64,000 nt of DNA from Wenzhouxiangella sp. AB-CW3 (GCF_014725735.1 NZ_CP061368.1:1627225-1691224), one strand, 5' to 3'. Counted from the stretch's first letter, positions 18,807 through 30,189 are shown. A program made the numbers and translations. Notes: generated by a model not told the origin, from the letters alone.

Positions 18807-20222
18807 ATGAATAAGTCAACTTCTGTTCTGTTGCTTGTGGTTTTCGCTGTTGTTTTGGCTGGCGGTGCAAGCTCAGGGATGCCGACTACGCCTGACGGTA
18901 TGCCGGAGATTCGTGGGCTGGATAGTTCCAAGCGAATAAGTGACCAGTTCATAGTCGTCTTGGAGTGGGATGATTTTGTTGCTAGCCAAGAAGTGCAAGA
19001 AATGGCTCGCAATGTGGGAGGTGAGATCCTGCATAGGTATCAATATGCGCTTAATGGTTTTGCGATAAGGGCACCCGAGCGTGCGGCGCAAAAGCTGTTG
19101 AGTAATCCGCGCGTGGCTTTCATTGAAGCTGACCAAGTGGTCTCAATCGATCAATCGGTGCAAACGCCGACAACCTCAGGACTTGACCGGATCGATCAAC
19201 GTTCGCTCCCCTTGGATAATCAATACAGGTACTACTCCGATGGCTCAGGAGTTGATATCTACATTCTGGATACCGGTATTCGCTCCACGCACCAGGATAT
19301 AGCCGGACGAGTTGTGTCGGCCTTCACTACATTCAATGATGGCCTCGGAACTGAAGACTGCAATGGTCACGGCACCCACGTAGCAGGTACTGCAGGCGGC
19401 ACGACATACGGGGTGGCGAAGAATGCAACGCTGCATTCAGTACGCGTACTTGACTGCGACGGTGATGGCTCGCTTTCAGATGTTTTGGCCGGCGTAGATT
19501 TCGTGACCAGCGATCACTCGGGACGTGCGGTAGCAAATATGAGTTTGGGGCTTTCCACAAATAGTTCGTTAGACAACGCTGTGAATGACTCGGTATTCTC
19601 GGGCGTGTTCTACGCCGTTTCGGCCGGCAACACAAATCAGTCTGCTTGCAACCGGTCGCCGGCACGGGCTCAGCATTCCTATGCTGTTGGTGCCAGCGCA
19701 GTCAATGATGTTCGAGCATCTTTTTCGAATTGGGGTTCATGTGTTGATATTTTTGCTCCAGGAGTGAATATCGCTTCTGCATGGCATACCGGCAACACTG
19801 CGGTTAATTCGATCAGCGGGACATCAATGGCAGCGCCTCATGTTGCCGGAGTTGCGGCGCTGTATCTCGAAGAAGATCCGACCCTGATGCCTTTCGAAGT
19901 TGCTGAATTACTCGATTTGAATGCGACCAAGGGTAAGTTGACCGGCATTCGTAGTGGTTCTCCGAATCATCTCCTATATTCCCTGAATCCACCCCACGTG
20001 TCTCTCGATTGCTTCTACATTGGCCGCGGTCGATCTCAGTGCGATGCAACGGTTCTGGGCGGCATAGGCCAGTACTCCTTCGATTGGGATGCGTCGTACA
20101 GCTACTTCCTTTTGAATAATGACACCACTCTTATCCTGAATGCCGCATGCGGTTGGGCGATGGTCGAGGTCATCGATTCAAAGGGCTACGAGAGTGTGGC
20201 TACTGGTGAGATTTCGTGTTAA
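18807..20222 (+). CDS. secreted subtilisin-like serine protease (S8, proteinase K-like)
   Basis: A 471-residue exported protease. The start [10 protein letters not shown] at 18807 has a Shine-Dalgarno and leads into a signal peptide. An I9 inhibitor propeptide follows (about 45-110, from [12 protein letters not shown] to [11 protein letters not shown]). The catalytic domain carries Asp in [12 protein letters not shown], His in [11 protein letters not shown] and Ser in [12 protein letters not shown], a complete triad, with paired cysteines as in the proteinase K/aqualysin group. About 80 C-terminal residues (from PPHVSLDCF) form a separate Cys-containing domain. Codon use is less GC-rich than neighbouring genes, which suggests horizontal acquisition. 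Probable role is extracellular protein degradation. Confidence 0.92.
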   Translation: MNKSTSVLLLVVFAVVLAGGASSGMPTTPDGMPEIRGLDSSKRISDQFIVVLEWDDFVASQEVQEMARNVGGEILHRYQYALNGFAIRAPERAAQKLLSNPRVAFIEADQVVSIDQSVQTPTTSGLDRIDQRSLPLDNQYRYYSDGSGVDIYILDTGIRSTHQDIAGRVVSAFTTFNDGLGTEDCNGHGTHVAGTAGGTTYGVAKNATLHSVRVLDCDGDGSLSDVLAGVDFVTSDHSGRAVANMSLGLSTNSSLDNAVNDSVFSGVFYAVSAGNTNQSACNRSPARAQHSYAVGASAVNDVRASFSNWGSCVDIFAPGVNIASAWHTGNTAVNSISGTSMAAPHVAGVAALYLEEDPTLMPFEVAELLDLNATKGKLTGIRSGSPNHLLYSLNPPHVSLDCFYIGRGRSQCDATVLGGIGQYSFDWDASYSYFLLNNDTTLILNAACGWAMVEVIDSKGYESVATGEISC

Positions 20223-20501
20223 GGAAAGTGCGCCCTCATATCCTGGTGTCTGCAGACTCCGGGTGTCCCGCAACGGACATCAGCGCAGATCTTCAGTGTC
20301 GTGTTTGCTGAAAGGATGCTGCTGTAGATTCGGGCGCAAATTTTCTGGCTCAGGATATACGGACAGTCCGACGATAGTTCAATGGAGTCCATGCTGAATA
20401 GGAACGGGCGGACGACAACGCCCGCCCGTTCCGTAGGTGGGGTGTGGTGAGCGCCGATCCTGTGTTGTGATGTGGGAATGTCAATAGCCATAGCTAGTGC
20501 T

Positions 20502-20544
20502 ATTAGCCCGGTACGAATGTGATCTTCATTCGTGCCGGGTTAAT
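20502..20544. repeat. 18-bp-stem hairpin repeat
   Basis: The arms at 20502-20519 and 20527-20544 are inverted over 18 bases with a seven-base loop. The only two non-Watson-Crick positions would be G-U pairs in RNA. No T-run follows, so it is not a classical terminator. The right arm recurs exactly at 2216-2233. Confidence 0.7.
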
Positions 20545-20869
20545 GAACGGCTCAATGATCGAGATAGGGTTGTATCCACTTAAGCGTGCACTACGAAATG
20601 TTTTCCTGGAGTTGCGTTAGAGCCGGTGCTGGATTTATCTTGAGGCAGCTTTCATGATTGGTCTTGGTGCGGGCTGGACAAGTTGCACATGGGAATAGTT
20701 CTGTTTGGAGTCATCCCAAGCCGAACTTATCAACCTGTTTGGGCTTCTATTCTTCGACTTTGTGAACAACTTATCTTCGCATCGGTGGCTCCAGTGCTTT
20801 GGGCTTCAGTATGCGCTACCGGATTGATCGGAGCGGCTTGACTCGGCCGAACTTCGTCGGCTATCGGAT

Positions 20870-20883
20870 TTGACCGCGGTCAA
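20870..20883. promoter_or_regulatory. perfect 14-bp palindrome upstream of cyclic-nucleotide-binding gene
   Basis: TTGACCGCGGTCAA is self-complementary throughout and lies 56 bases before the start at 20940. It could be an operator; no regulator can be assigned. Confidence 0.35.
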
Positions 20884-20939
20884 TGCTATCCTGTTCGCAG
20901 TCTTGAATACTGGATCGCAACCGGAGCACGGAGTCGAGC

Positions 20940-21413
20940 ATGCATCATTCAGAAATCGCCAAACACCTGTCGGAGCAGCCGTTTTTCACAGGTCTGTCCG
21001 AAGATCATCTCAACTGGCTGGCCCGGCATGCCGTTGAAACCCGGTTCGATGTCGATCAGCTGGTTGCTCGCCAGGGCGATCGGGCCGATCGCTTCTACCT
21101 GCTGCTCGAAGGAGCGCTGGGCGTGGAAATTCCGGCGATTGCCGGGCCGAAGCTGGAGATCACGCAACTGGGGTCCGGCCAGATCTTTGGCTGGTCATGG
21201 TTGATCCGGCCCTACAAGTGGCACTTCAACGCCCGTGCGCTCGAGCCCACGCGAGTGCTGGATTTCGACGGGAAGGCCATTCTCGAACACTGCGAGGAAG
21301 ACCCGGAATTCGGGTATGCGCTGCTGAAGCTGTTTTCCTACCTGATGGCGACCCGCCTGGAGTCGGCGCAGCGCAAGATGATGGACCAGTGGGCGCCGGA
21401 CGGATTGCCCTGA
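20940..21413 (+). CDS. cyclic nucleotide-binding domain protein without DNA-binding domain
   Basis: A 157-residue protein made almost entirely of a CRP/FNR-type sensor domain: QPFFTGLSEDHLNWLARHA at the start, a beta-roll with ARQGDRADRFYLLLEGALGVE, then a phosphate-cassette-like region around LGSGQIFGWSWLI and a terminal helix. No helix-turn-helix follows and the stop comes 25 residues after the likely C-helix. The classic RXA-type cassette is replaced by GWSWLIRPYKWHFNAR, so the ligand may not be cAMP. Stand-alone domains of this sort can act as sensors binding other proteins. It is convergent with the trans-sulfuration enzyme gene. Confidence 0.8.
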   Translation: MHHSEIAKHLSEQPFFTGLSEDHLNWLARHAVETRFDVDQLVARQGDRADRFYLLLEGALGVEIPAIAGPKLEITQLGSGQIFGWSWLIRPYKWHFNARALEPTRVLDFDGKAILEHCEEDPEFGYALLKLFSYLMATRLESAQRKMMDQWAPDGLP

Positions 21414-21443
21414 TCCGGCGCCTCTGTTCTGGTTCGCGTTCGA

Positions 21444-22637
21444 TCAGGCCGCCTGTGAGCGGTTCTGCCCGGCAGCCGAAAGCGCCTGGTCGAGGTCGGC
21501 CCACAGGTCCTCGACTTCTTCCAGGCCGACCGACAGACGTAGCAACCCTTCCCGAATACCACAATCGGCACGATCATTCTCGTCAACCACCCGGTGGGTC
21601 AGCCCCGCCGGGTGCTGAATCAGCGTGTCGACCGATCCGAGGCTGACCGCCGGCGTCATCAGCCTGACGCGTGAAATGACCTCGGCGGCATTGGCGTAGC
21701 CCCCGACCACGTCGAACGACAGGACACAACCCGGCCCGTCCATCTGGCGTTCAAGCAGGTCCTTGCCATCTTGGTCGTCCAGACCTGGGTAATACACCCG
21801 CTCGACACGGGGGTCGTCGGCCAGACGCCTGACCAGTTCGCCGGCCACGGCCTGGGCGCGCTCGATGCGCAGCTTGAGCGTGGGCAGGCTGCGGTGCAGC
21901 AGGTAGGCCGCCCAGGGGTGGAGCAGGGCGCCGGTGGCAACGCGCACTTGGCGGAGTTTTGCCGCCCATTCCTCGGAACAGGCCATGATGCCGGCGATGA
22001 CATCCCCGTGGCCGCCTAGAAACTTGGTCGCGCTGTGCATCACCATGGCCGCGCCGTGTTCGATCGGGCGCTGCAGCACCGGCGTGGCGAATGTCGAATC
22101 CACGATGACCGGAACATCTCCCGACTGGGCGACGACATCGGCGATGTCGATCAGCTCCAGCGTGGGGTTGCCCGGCGTTTCGATCAGGACGAATGCTGTG
22201 TCATCGCGAACCGCATCGGCAATCGCGTGCGGCTCCACCCAACTGATGTCGTTGCCCAGCAGGCCGCTGGTGAGCAGGTGATCGGTGGTGCCGTAAATGG
22301 GGCGCACCGCCACGATGTGATTGCCGCGCTCGCGCGTGGCCAGAACCGCGGCAGTCAGCGCGGCCATGCCCGAACTGAAAGCCACGGCGGCTTGCGCGCC
22401 CTCGGCCGCGGCCAGGGCCTTCTCGTAGCGGGCCACACCCGGATTGAACAGGCGCGCATAAACCGGATTGTCGGCCTCGCTCTTGCCGGCGACCAGCTCA
22501 TCCAGGCTTTGCGTCCCTTGTTCCAGGCTGGCTACCGGGTAGGTGGTGGACATGTCAAGCGGCAGCGCGTGGACGCCCAGCTCGCGCAGGTCCTCGCGCC
22601 CGGCGTGTACGCCCATCGTGTGGTTCAGTTTATCCAT
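21444..22637 (-). CDS. Cys/Met metabolism PLP-dependent enzyme (methionine gamma-lyase / cystathionine gamma-synthase family)
   Basis: A 397-residue fold-type I PLP enzyme. The start MDKLNHTMGVHAG at 22637 follows a GGAGAGGAG Shine-Dalgarno. The family pattern is clear: VYARLFNPGVARYEKALAAAEG, SSGMAALTAA (PLP phosphate binding), and the Schiff-base Lys in MHSATKFLGGHGD near residue 200. The residues at the position of the Cys typical of methionine gamma-lyase read IYGTTDHLL rather than YGCT, so lyase versus synthase specificity is uncertain. Divergence from an Lrp-type regulator resembles the mdeA-mdeR pair of Pseudomonas, which favours methionine catabolism as inference. Confidence 0.85.
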   Translation of the reverse strand: MDKLNHTMGVHAGREDLRELGVHALPLDMSTTYPVASLEQGTQSLDELVAGKSEADNPVYARLFNPGVARYEKALAAAEGAQAAVAFSSGMAALTAAVLATRERGNHIVAVRPIYGTTDHLLTSGLLGNDISWVEPHAIADAVRDDTAFVLIETPGNPTLELIDIADVVAQSGDVPVIVDSTFATPVLQRPIEHGAAMVMHSATKFLGGHGDVIAGIMACSEEWAAKLRQVRVATGALLHPWAAYLLHRSLPTLKLRIERAQAVAGELVRRLADDPRVERVYYPGLDDQDGKDLLERQMDGPGCVLSFDVVGGYANAAEVISRVRLMTPAVSLGSVDTLIQHPAGLTHRVVDENDRADCGIREGLLRLSVGLEEVEDLWADLDQALSAAGQNRSQAA

Positions 22638-22684
22638 GAGTGACTCCTCTCCCAAGGGTTGACTTGAGGGCCATTTTAGAATCA

Positions 22685-22713
22685 TATTAGGCCATAAGGT
22701 GTATGGCCGAATA
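22685..22713. promoter_or_regulatory. inverted-repeat operator between lyase gene and lrp-type regulator
   Basis: TATTAGGCCAT-aaggtgt-ATGGCCGAATA has 11-base arms with one mismatch, in a locally AT-rich region between the divergent starts. It ends about 10 bases before the regulator start. Lrp-family proteins commonly bind such sites to autoregulate and control the divergent target. Confidence 0.6.
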
Positions 22714-22724
22714 ATATTTTAGTG

Positions 22725-23213
22725 ATGCCAAACTTTAGGGAACTAGATTCAAAAGATATAGAGATCATTCGCCTGCTACGGAAGAATGCTCGGTTATCGA
22801 ACAAGGAACTGGCGGCCCAGGTCGGCCTGGCGCCGTCGAGTTGCCTGGAGCGGGTGCGGCGGTTGCGCATGTCCAGGGTGCTGACCGGGTATCACGCCGA
22901 TATCAATCCGGATGCCCTGGGTATCGGCTTACAGGCCATGGTGGCGGTGCGCCTGGCCCGCCATGCGCGGGGCGAGGTGGAATCCTTCGAGCGCCATCTC
23001 GAGTCTCTGAGCGAGGTGGTGACTATATTCCACGTCGCCGGTGCCAACGACTACCTGGTGCACGTGGCGGTGAGCGATTCGGCCCACCTGCGCGAACTGG
23101 CGCTATCGGCATTCACCGAGCGCCCCGAGGTCGCCCACATCGAAACCCAGCTCATCTTCCGCCACCGGCGAAATTACGAACTGCCGGTGTACCTGGACGT
23201 GGAGGAGCAATAG
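22725..23213 (+). CDS. Lrp/AsnC-family transcriptional regulator
   Basis: A 162-residue regulator. The N-terminal helix-turn-helix spans about residues 8-55 (IEIIRLLRKNARLSNKEL, then VGLAPSSCLERVRRL), followed by the RAM ligand/oligomerisation domain (ADINPDALGIGLQAMVAVRL through VVTIFHVAGANDYLVHV). ATG at 22725 is used; a GTG three bases earlier is an equal alternative and there is no clear Shine-Dalgarno. It is divergent from the trans-sulfuration enzyme gene, its likely target. Its last 100 bases and the following 140 bases are duplicated at 24142-24381. Confidence 0.92.
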   Translation: MPNFRELDSKDIEIIRLLRKNARLSNKELAAQVGLAPSSCLERVRRLRMSRVLTGYHADINPDALGIGLQAMVAVRLARHARGEVESFERHLESLSEVVTIFHVAGANDYLVHVAVSDSAHLRELALSAFTERPEVAHIETQLIFRHRRNYELPVYLDVEEQ

Positions 23214-23350
23214 GCCGCCCCTGCCGCAAGCCCCAAGATCCAAAACAATGCCGCACCCTGCCGGCCTCCATCGGGAGGATTCGCTGAAGGCCTCGCCACC
23301 GCGTTGAACTGAAGCAAATTCTCCCGATGGAGGCCGGCCTCGAAGCCACC
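23113..23350. repeat. left copy of ~240-bp duplication flanking vapBC
   Basis: This covers the last 100 bases of the lrp-type gene and the downstream hairpin. It aligns almost base for base with 24142-24381 (shared runs such as ATCGAAACCCAGCTCATCTT and GATTCGCTGAAGGCCTCGCC). The two copies are in direct orientation, with the toxin-antitoxin pair between them. Confidence 0.8.
23260..23338. repeat. long hairpin element, copy A
   Basis: The arms 23260-23285 and 23313-23338 are inverted over 26 bases (24 matches) around a 27-base loop. Copy B at 24291-24369 has the same loop and a perfect 26-base stem in which two adjacent base pairs differ on both arms. The element follows the lrp stop codon. 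There is no T-run after it. Confidence 0.75.
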
Positions 23351-23362
23351 GCACTCATCTCC

Positions 23363-23785
23363 CTAGGTCTGGTCAGGGTGCAGCACCGGGATGGTCTTCC
23401 GTCCGAGTCTTCTGTAGACGTAGAAATCCGAATCCAGGGTAAGGACGATCGATGGGTCGTGGATTTCGCTCAGCCGAACCAGGCAGATATCGGCCAAAGA
23501 AGCAGGTCGATCGTCATAACGGCGTAGCAGGCTTGTGATCGCCGCATTCTCTTGCTGAAGCGACAGGGCGATTTCTATGCTGCCTCGTTGAATCAGCTCC
23601 AGCACCCGATGGGGTGCATTCGGAATCCTGCGCAACAGGTGGCAACTCTCTGCAATCACCGCCTCGCAGGTGAGTAGCGGTGCTTCAAGCTGGCTGAACT
23701 GTTCGCGTGCCCATTCATGATATGTATCGCCAGCGTGCAGAAAAGCCACCAATGGGCCGGTGTCAAGCAGGATGCGGGGTTTCAC
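23363..23785 (-). CDS. PIN-domain ribonuclease toxin (VapC-like)
   Basis: A 140-residue PIN-domain protein, the likely toxin of a type II module. The acidic active-site residues are in place: Asp in ILLDTGPLVAFLH, Glu in EAVIAESCHLL, Asp in PASLADICLVRL, and Asp in VLTLDSDF. The chosen start is GTG at 23785, overlapping the antitoxin stop as GTGA; the frame runs further upstream inside the antitoxin gene but the PIN fold begins here. VapC toxins cleave tRNA or rRNA. The partner carries a ribbon-helix-helix motif. Confidence 0.85.
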   Translation of the reverse strand: MKPRILLDTGPLVAFLHAGDTYHEWAREQFSQLEAPLLTCEAVIAESCHLLRRIPNAPHRVLELIQRGSIEIALSLQQENAAITSLLRRYDDRPASLADICLVRLSEIHDPSIVLTLDSDFYVYRRLGRKTIPVLHPDQT

Positions 23786-24030
23786 TGGTGGCCGAAGTCG
23801 TCGAGGTATTCGGGGTTGCAGGACAGGTCGGGAGGGCCGCCATGTATGCAACCGGCTAGATCACCGGCCAGATCACCGGCGGAATGGTGGTCGCTCCCCT
23901 GAGTCTGCTCATCCAGATACTGCGTCAACGCACGCCGAATCAACTCGGATTGGCTGAGTTGGGTCTTGCGGGCTGTCAGCGCCAGCTTTCTTTGCAGGTC
24001 CGCAGATACTTTGACTGAAATATTGTTCAC
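23782..24030 (-). CDS. ribbon-helix-helix antitoxin (CopG/VapB-like)
   Basis: An 82-residue protein starting MNNISVKVSADLQRKLAL. The N-terminal 45 residues form a beta strand plus two helices of the ribbon-helix-helix type (TQLSQSELIRRALTQYLDEQ), used for operator binding. The remaining tail, with a short AGDLAGDLAG duplication, would contact and inhibit the toxin. It precedes and overlaps the PIN toxin gene by four bases, the usual antitoxin-first order. The pair is probably autoregulated from a promoter just right of 24030. Confidence 0.8.
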   Translation of the reverse strand: MNNISVKVSADLQRKLALTARKTQLSQSELIRRALTQYLDEQTQGSDHHSAGDLAGDLAGCIHGGPPDLSCNPEYLDDFGHQ

Positions 24031-24141
24031 GAATAGCGGTAGTAACGAATGTCAGTCAATATTACTTTGGTGGTCGCAAGTAGTCAATTCAGGCGCTGAT
24101 CGGTGAAGCGTTGGCGCTGGACCAGCGGCTGGCTCGTTTCG

Positions 24142-24243
24142 ACACCGGAGCGCCCCAAGGTCGCCCATATCGAAACCCAGCTCATCTTCCGCCGCCGCCG
24201 CAATTACGAGCTCCCGGTGTATCTGAACCTGGAAGAACAATGA
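24142..24243 (+). pseudogene. 3' fragment of an Lrp/AsnC-family gene
   Basis: The frame here reads ERPKVAHIETQLIF then RRRRNYELPVYLNLEEQ and ends in TGA at 24241-24243, matching the C-terminus of the intact regulator (ERPEVAHIETQLIFRHRR and so on) with a few substitutions. A one-base insertion relative to the intact copy lies at its left end, and upstream sequence is unrelated. It has no start codon, helix-turn-helix or RAM core, so it is a non-functional duplicate of the gene end. Confidence 0.8.
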
Positions 24244-24290
24244 GCAGCCCCAGCCGCAAGCCCCGAGAGCTCGAAGAACCACTGCGCATT

Positions 24291-24369
24291 GCCGGCCTCC
24301 GGCGGGAGGATTCGCTGAAGGCCTCGCCACCGCGTCGAACTGAAGCGAATCCTCCCGCCGGAGGCCGGC
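24291..24369. repeat. long hairpin element, copy B
   Basis: The arms 24291-24316 and 24344-24369 are perfectly complementary over 26 bases, with a 27-base loop (GAAGGCCTCGCCACC onward). Compared with copy A, the stem change AT to GG on the left arm is matched by AT to CC on the right arm. Confidence 0.8.
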
Positions 24370-24507
24370 CTCGAAGCCACCTAACCCGCCAGGTCCCATC
24401 TTGAGACTGGCTTCAAAGCCACCATAAGTATCAGCCTCCCCGCCTTGAGGACGGCTACGAAGTCGCAATCACTTGAAGCCCGAGTGTCAAATGCAGGCCA
24501 GGCAATG

Positions 24508-24536
24508 AAAAAGGCCCGCCAGTAGCGGGCCTTTTT
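24508..24536. terminator. bidirectional intrinsic terminator after acnA
   Basis: AAAAA-GGCCCGC-cagta-GCGGGCC-TTTTT is a symmetrical hairpin with A and T runs on both sides. It lies 40 bases beyond the acnA stop on the minus strand and could stop transcription from either direction. Confidence 0.9.
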
Positions 24537-24575
24537 CGCAAGTGTCGGGCAGTGAGTGCCCGCGGTGCTACGGGA

Positions 24576-27344
<2,769 letters not shown>

Positions 27345-27460
27345 GGGGATCTCCTTCGTTTGCAGAATTGAGTTGCGCGGGCAGAACGGGCTGCCCGGCG
27401 GCCAGCCCTTTATTTTACCATGCACGAAGGGTCCGCAATCCGGTTTTTGGAAGCGGTGGC

Positions 27461-28072
27461 TCAGTTGGTCAGCAAAGCCTGCGCTTGTTCCAGCATGCCG
27501 CGGCGGTGAAAAACCAACCGCCACGACCGGCCGCCCACCTGTCGCCAGAGAAAGGCGGAGCGCAGACCGGCCAGCAGCAGCGCTCGAACCCGCGATACCT
27601 TGTCGGTCTGCTTCAGGTACTCCGGCCGACCACTGATCGAGAGTCGGAAGTCCATGGTGGAGACGTGGCGCTGATAGATGTCAGCGAGCTGCGAGATCAG
27701 GCTGTCGTCGAGCTCGTCGTCGGCATCGTTCCAGGCCCGTTCGACCAGGTCCAGATCCTCGCCCAGTGCGTTCAGGCGCTTGCTGTCGCGCTCGATCTTG
27801 GTACCCAGCTTGGCCAGTCCAAGGCTGTAATTGAGCGCCTGCAGGCCATCCTGGCCATGACCGGCGCTGAAAATTTCGATCATCACCCGCAGGCCCATGC
27901 GAACACCGCCCAGGCCGCCGTACACGGCCTCGGTGCTTTCCGGGTTGCGGCTGAAGATACTGCCAATGCTGGCGCGCGCGGCTTGTTGGCTGCACTGTCC
28001 GGAAGTGGCGATCTGGTGGACCAGCTCACTGGCCTGCATCATGCCGGCAAAGGCAATGGTCTTGTCTCTCAT
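27461..28072 (-). CDS. hflD: HflD homologue (lysogenization regulator family)
   Basis: A 203-residue all-helical protein matching Hfl[23 protein letters not shown] at the start, [19 protein letters not shown] in the first third, and the central [26 protein letters not shown]. In E. coli HflD is a membrane-associated protein that affects lambda CII and thus lysogeny; its host role is not well defined. The start at 28072 overlaps the mnmA stop as ATGA, the conserved mnmA-hflD linkage. purB, frequently next, is not present here; acnA lies beyond on the same strand. Confidence 0.88.
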   Translation of the reverse strand: MRDKTIAFAGMMQASELVHQIATSGQCSQQAARASIGSIFSRNPESTEAVYGGLGGVRMGLRVMIEIFSAGHGQDGLQALNYSLGLAKLGTKIERDSKRLNALGEDLDLVERAWNDADDELDDSLISQLADIYQRHVSTMDFRLSISGRPEYLKQTDKVSRVRALLLAGLRSAFLWRQVGGRSWRLVFHRRGMLEQAQALLTN

Positions 28073-29205
28073 GCCGAAACGGGTTCCTCGTTTTGATGGC
28101 TCTGCATGGCTGGCGGCAGCGGCGCATTGGACGACTCGATGGTGCCGCCTCCAAGGCATTCATCACCGTCATAAAGCACCACGGCCTGACCGGGCGTGAC
28201 CGCGCGCTGGGGACGGTCGAATTCCAGTAGCAGCCGGTGTTCGTCAATTCGTGCAATGCGGCAGCCCTGGTCGGGCTGGCGGTATCGTATCTTGGCGGCC
28301 ATTCTTTCGCCAGCCTCGGGAGTTCGCCGAATCCAGGTCAGCGAGCCGGCCGCAAGCTCGGTGGCCATCAGCAATGGGTGATCGGTCTGTTGCACGGCGT
28401 AGAGTACATTGTTGGCCAGATCCTTGTGTGCCACATACCAGGGCGCCTCGGGATGATTCTTCAACCCGCCGATATTGAGACCCTTGCGCTGACCCAGCGT
28501 GTAATGAATCAATCCCTGATGGGTGCCGATGAGCTCGCCGTCCGGCGTGCGGATCTCGCCGGGCTCGGCATCGAGGTAGCGGTCGATGAAGGCATCGAAA
28601 TTGCGTTCGCCGATAAAGCAGATGCCGGTGGAATCCTTTTTGTCGGCCACCGGCAGGTCGGCCTCGGTCGCCAGCCGGCGCACTTCGCTTTTCTCCAGCT
28701 CGCCGAGCGGAAACAGGGCGCAGGCCAGCTGCTCCTGGTCGAGCGCGTACAGGAAATAGCTCTGATCCTTGCCCCCATCCACCCCCTTGAGCAGCGAAAC
28801 ACTGCCATCGGGATTGTCGCGGCGACGGGCGTAGTGCCCCGTGGCAATCAGTTCAGCACCCAGGTCGCGGGCATGTTCGACAAAGGTCCGGAACTTGATC
28901 TCGCGGTTGCAAAGCACGTCCGGATTGGGTGTGCGCCCGGCCTTGAGCTCGGCCAGAAACTGTTCGAACACCTCTTCCCAGTACTCGACGGCGAAATTGC
29001 GACCATGAAAGGGAATCCCCAGGATCTCGCAGACACGCCTTGCATCCGCGGCATCGTCCTCGGCGGTACAGCCGGAGTCGGCATCCTCCTCTTCCCAGTT
29101 TTTCATGAACATGCCCGCAATCGGCCGGCCCTGCTGCTTGAGCAGCCAGGCGACCGTGGAGGAATCCACGCCGCCGGACATCGCTACCATGATCAGATCA
29201 CTCAT
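28069..29205 (-). CDS. mnmA: tRNA-specific 2-thiouridylase
   Basis: A 378-residue ATP-dependent enzyme that installs the 2-thio group on U34 of tRNA Lys, Glu and Gln with sulfur relayed from IscS/Tus. The N-terminal PP-loop [15 protein letters not shown] (residues 8-22), the first catalytic Cys in [11 protein letters not shown] (near 102) and the second in [12 protein letters not shown] (near 199) are all present, as are [14 protein letters not shown] and the C-terminal beta-barrel. It is translationally coupled to hflD. A UUG-decoding tRNA-Gln, one expected substrate, is encoded at 13402. Confidence 0.96.
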   Translation of the reverse strand: MSDLIMVAMSGGVDSSTVAWLLKQQGRPIAGMFMKNWEEEDADSGCTAEDDAADARRVCEILGIPFHGRNFAVEYWEEVFEQFLAELKAGRTPNPDVLCNREIKFRTFVEHARDLGAELIATGHYARRRDNPDGSVSLLKGVDGGKDQSYFLYALDQEQLACALFPLGELEKSEVRRLATEADLPVADKKDSTGICFIGERNFDAFIDRYLDAEPGEIRTPDGELIGTHQGLIHYTLGQRKGLNIGGLKNHPEAPWYVAHKDLANNVLYAVQQTDHPLLMATELAAGSLTWIRRTPEAGERMAAKIRYRQPDQGCRIARIDEHRLLLEFDRPQRAVTPGQAVVLYDGDECLGGGTIESSNAPLPPAMQSHQNEEPVSA

Positions 29206-29272
29206 GTGCCTGCATATGGGGTTTGCCGTGACCGATTGCGAGGGTAACCGAAAGCGGGGCCGGCGGCTCAGA

Positions 29273-30175
29273 TCACCCCTCGAACAGTTCGGGGCTCATC
29301 AGGTCGATAAATCGCTCCGCCTGTGGTGACAGGTAGGCGCCGCGACGAATCACCACACCATAGGAGCGCTGCGGGAAGAACTCGCTCATGTCCCTGACCG
29401 CCAGGTTGCGTCGATCAGTGTCGGTCAGGCAGATGCTGGTGACGATGGAAACACCCATGCCGATGGCGACATATTTCTTGATGACCTCCCAGCCGCCCAC
29501 CTCCAGCGCCACCCGGAAGGGCAGATTGTGTTGCTGGAAGACCATGTCCACCAACTGATAGGTACTCAGGCGTCGTGGTGGAAGAATCAGCCCGTGTGGA
29601 CTGATATCGGCCAGGCCGACCTTGCGCCGTCGTGCCAGGGGGTGATCGCGGCTCATGATCAGGGCGGGATTGAAATGCCAGATCGGCTCATAGTCGATGT
29701 CGGCGGGAACATCCAGCATCGAGCCGACCGCGAAATCGACCTCGTCGGAGCGCAGCATGCCCATCCCGTCGGCGCCGGTGACATTGTAAAGATGCACGAA
29801 AATGCCCGGATGCTTGCGCCGGAAGCGCATCATCAGAGAAGGCAGCAGGTGCAGAATCGTGGATTCCCCGGCCGCGATTCTCAGCTCGCCACTGTCCAGC
29901 GAGCCGTAGCGCCGCTGGAATTCATCGGGCAGGGCGTCGATGCGGGCCACCAGCGGGCGGGCCATTTCCAACAGCGCCTTGCCCGCCGGCGTGAGCTGCA
30001 CCCGTGGGCCGTGCCGCTCGAACAGCGGACGCCCAAGCTCTTCCTCCAGGGCGCGAATCTGCTGACTGACCGACGGCTGACTGAGATACAGATTCTCCGC
30101 AGCCGCCGAAACACTGCCGGTCCGAGCAGTCTGGATGAAAGCGCGCAGGTGTTTGAGGAGGTTGCCTTTGTACAT
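29273..30175 (-). CDS. LysR-family transcriptional regulator, probable controller of aceBA
   Basis: A 300-residue LysR-type regulator. The N-terminal winged helix (residues about 1-60: [40 protein letters not shown]) is followed by a substrate-binding domain (about 90-295) with [18 protein letters not shown]. The start at 30175 (MYKGNLL) gives the usual length; the frame continues upstream only through the 7-bp tandem repeat, which cannot be genuine coding sequence. It is divergent from aceB, with a perfect LysR-type palindrome in between, so control of the glyoxylate shunt is the simplest inference. The ligand is unknown. Confidence 0.9.
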   Translation of the reverse strand: MYKGNLLKHLRAFIQTARTGSVSAAAENLYLSQPSVSQQIRALEEELGRPLFERHGPRVQLTPAGKALLEMARPLVARIDALPDEFQRRYGSLDSGELRIAAGESTILHLLPSLMMRFRRKHPGIFVHLYNVTGADGMGMLRSDEVDFAVGSMLDVPADIDYEPIWHFNPALIMSRDHPLARRRKVGLADISPHGLILPPRRLSTYQLVDMVFQQHNLPFRVALEVGGWEVIKKYVAIGMGVSIVTSICLTDTDRRNLAVRDMSEFFPQRSYGVVIRRGAYLSPQAERFIDLMSPELFEG

Positions 30176-30189
30176 TCTGAAAGGTGAAC

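Larger units (their letters stand above)
20223..20939. other. 717-base non-coding lower-GC region
   Basis: No convincing gene. It contains an 11-bp-stem hairpin with a 10-base loop at 20401-20432 (GGAACGGGCGG / CCGCCCGTTCC), which may terminate the protease transcript though no T-run follows; the repeat hairpin at 20502-20544; and a perfect 14-bp palindrome TTGACCGCGGTCAA at 20870-20883, 56 bases before the cyclic-nucleotide-binding gene. Confidence 0.5.
24031..24575. other. 545-base gap holding a gene remnant and repeats
   Basis: No intact gene. From left to right: about 110 bases with no assignment; the lrp 3' remnant and duplication copy at 24142-24381; degenerate repeats of the motif GAGGCCGGCCTCGAAGCCACC (further versions at about 24402-24422 and 24447-24467); then the acnA terminator at 24508-24536. 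Confidence 0.6.

Noticed and set aside
18473-18814. 113-codon frame before the protease gene
   Set aside because: No recognisable domain, no Shine-Dalgarno, and it overlaps the protease start region; treated as chance in lower-GC DNA.
27461-28072. Prophage-related gene (HflD lysogenization name)
   Set aside because: HflD is a host gene in conserved mnmA linkage; no phage genes are nearby.
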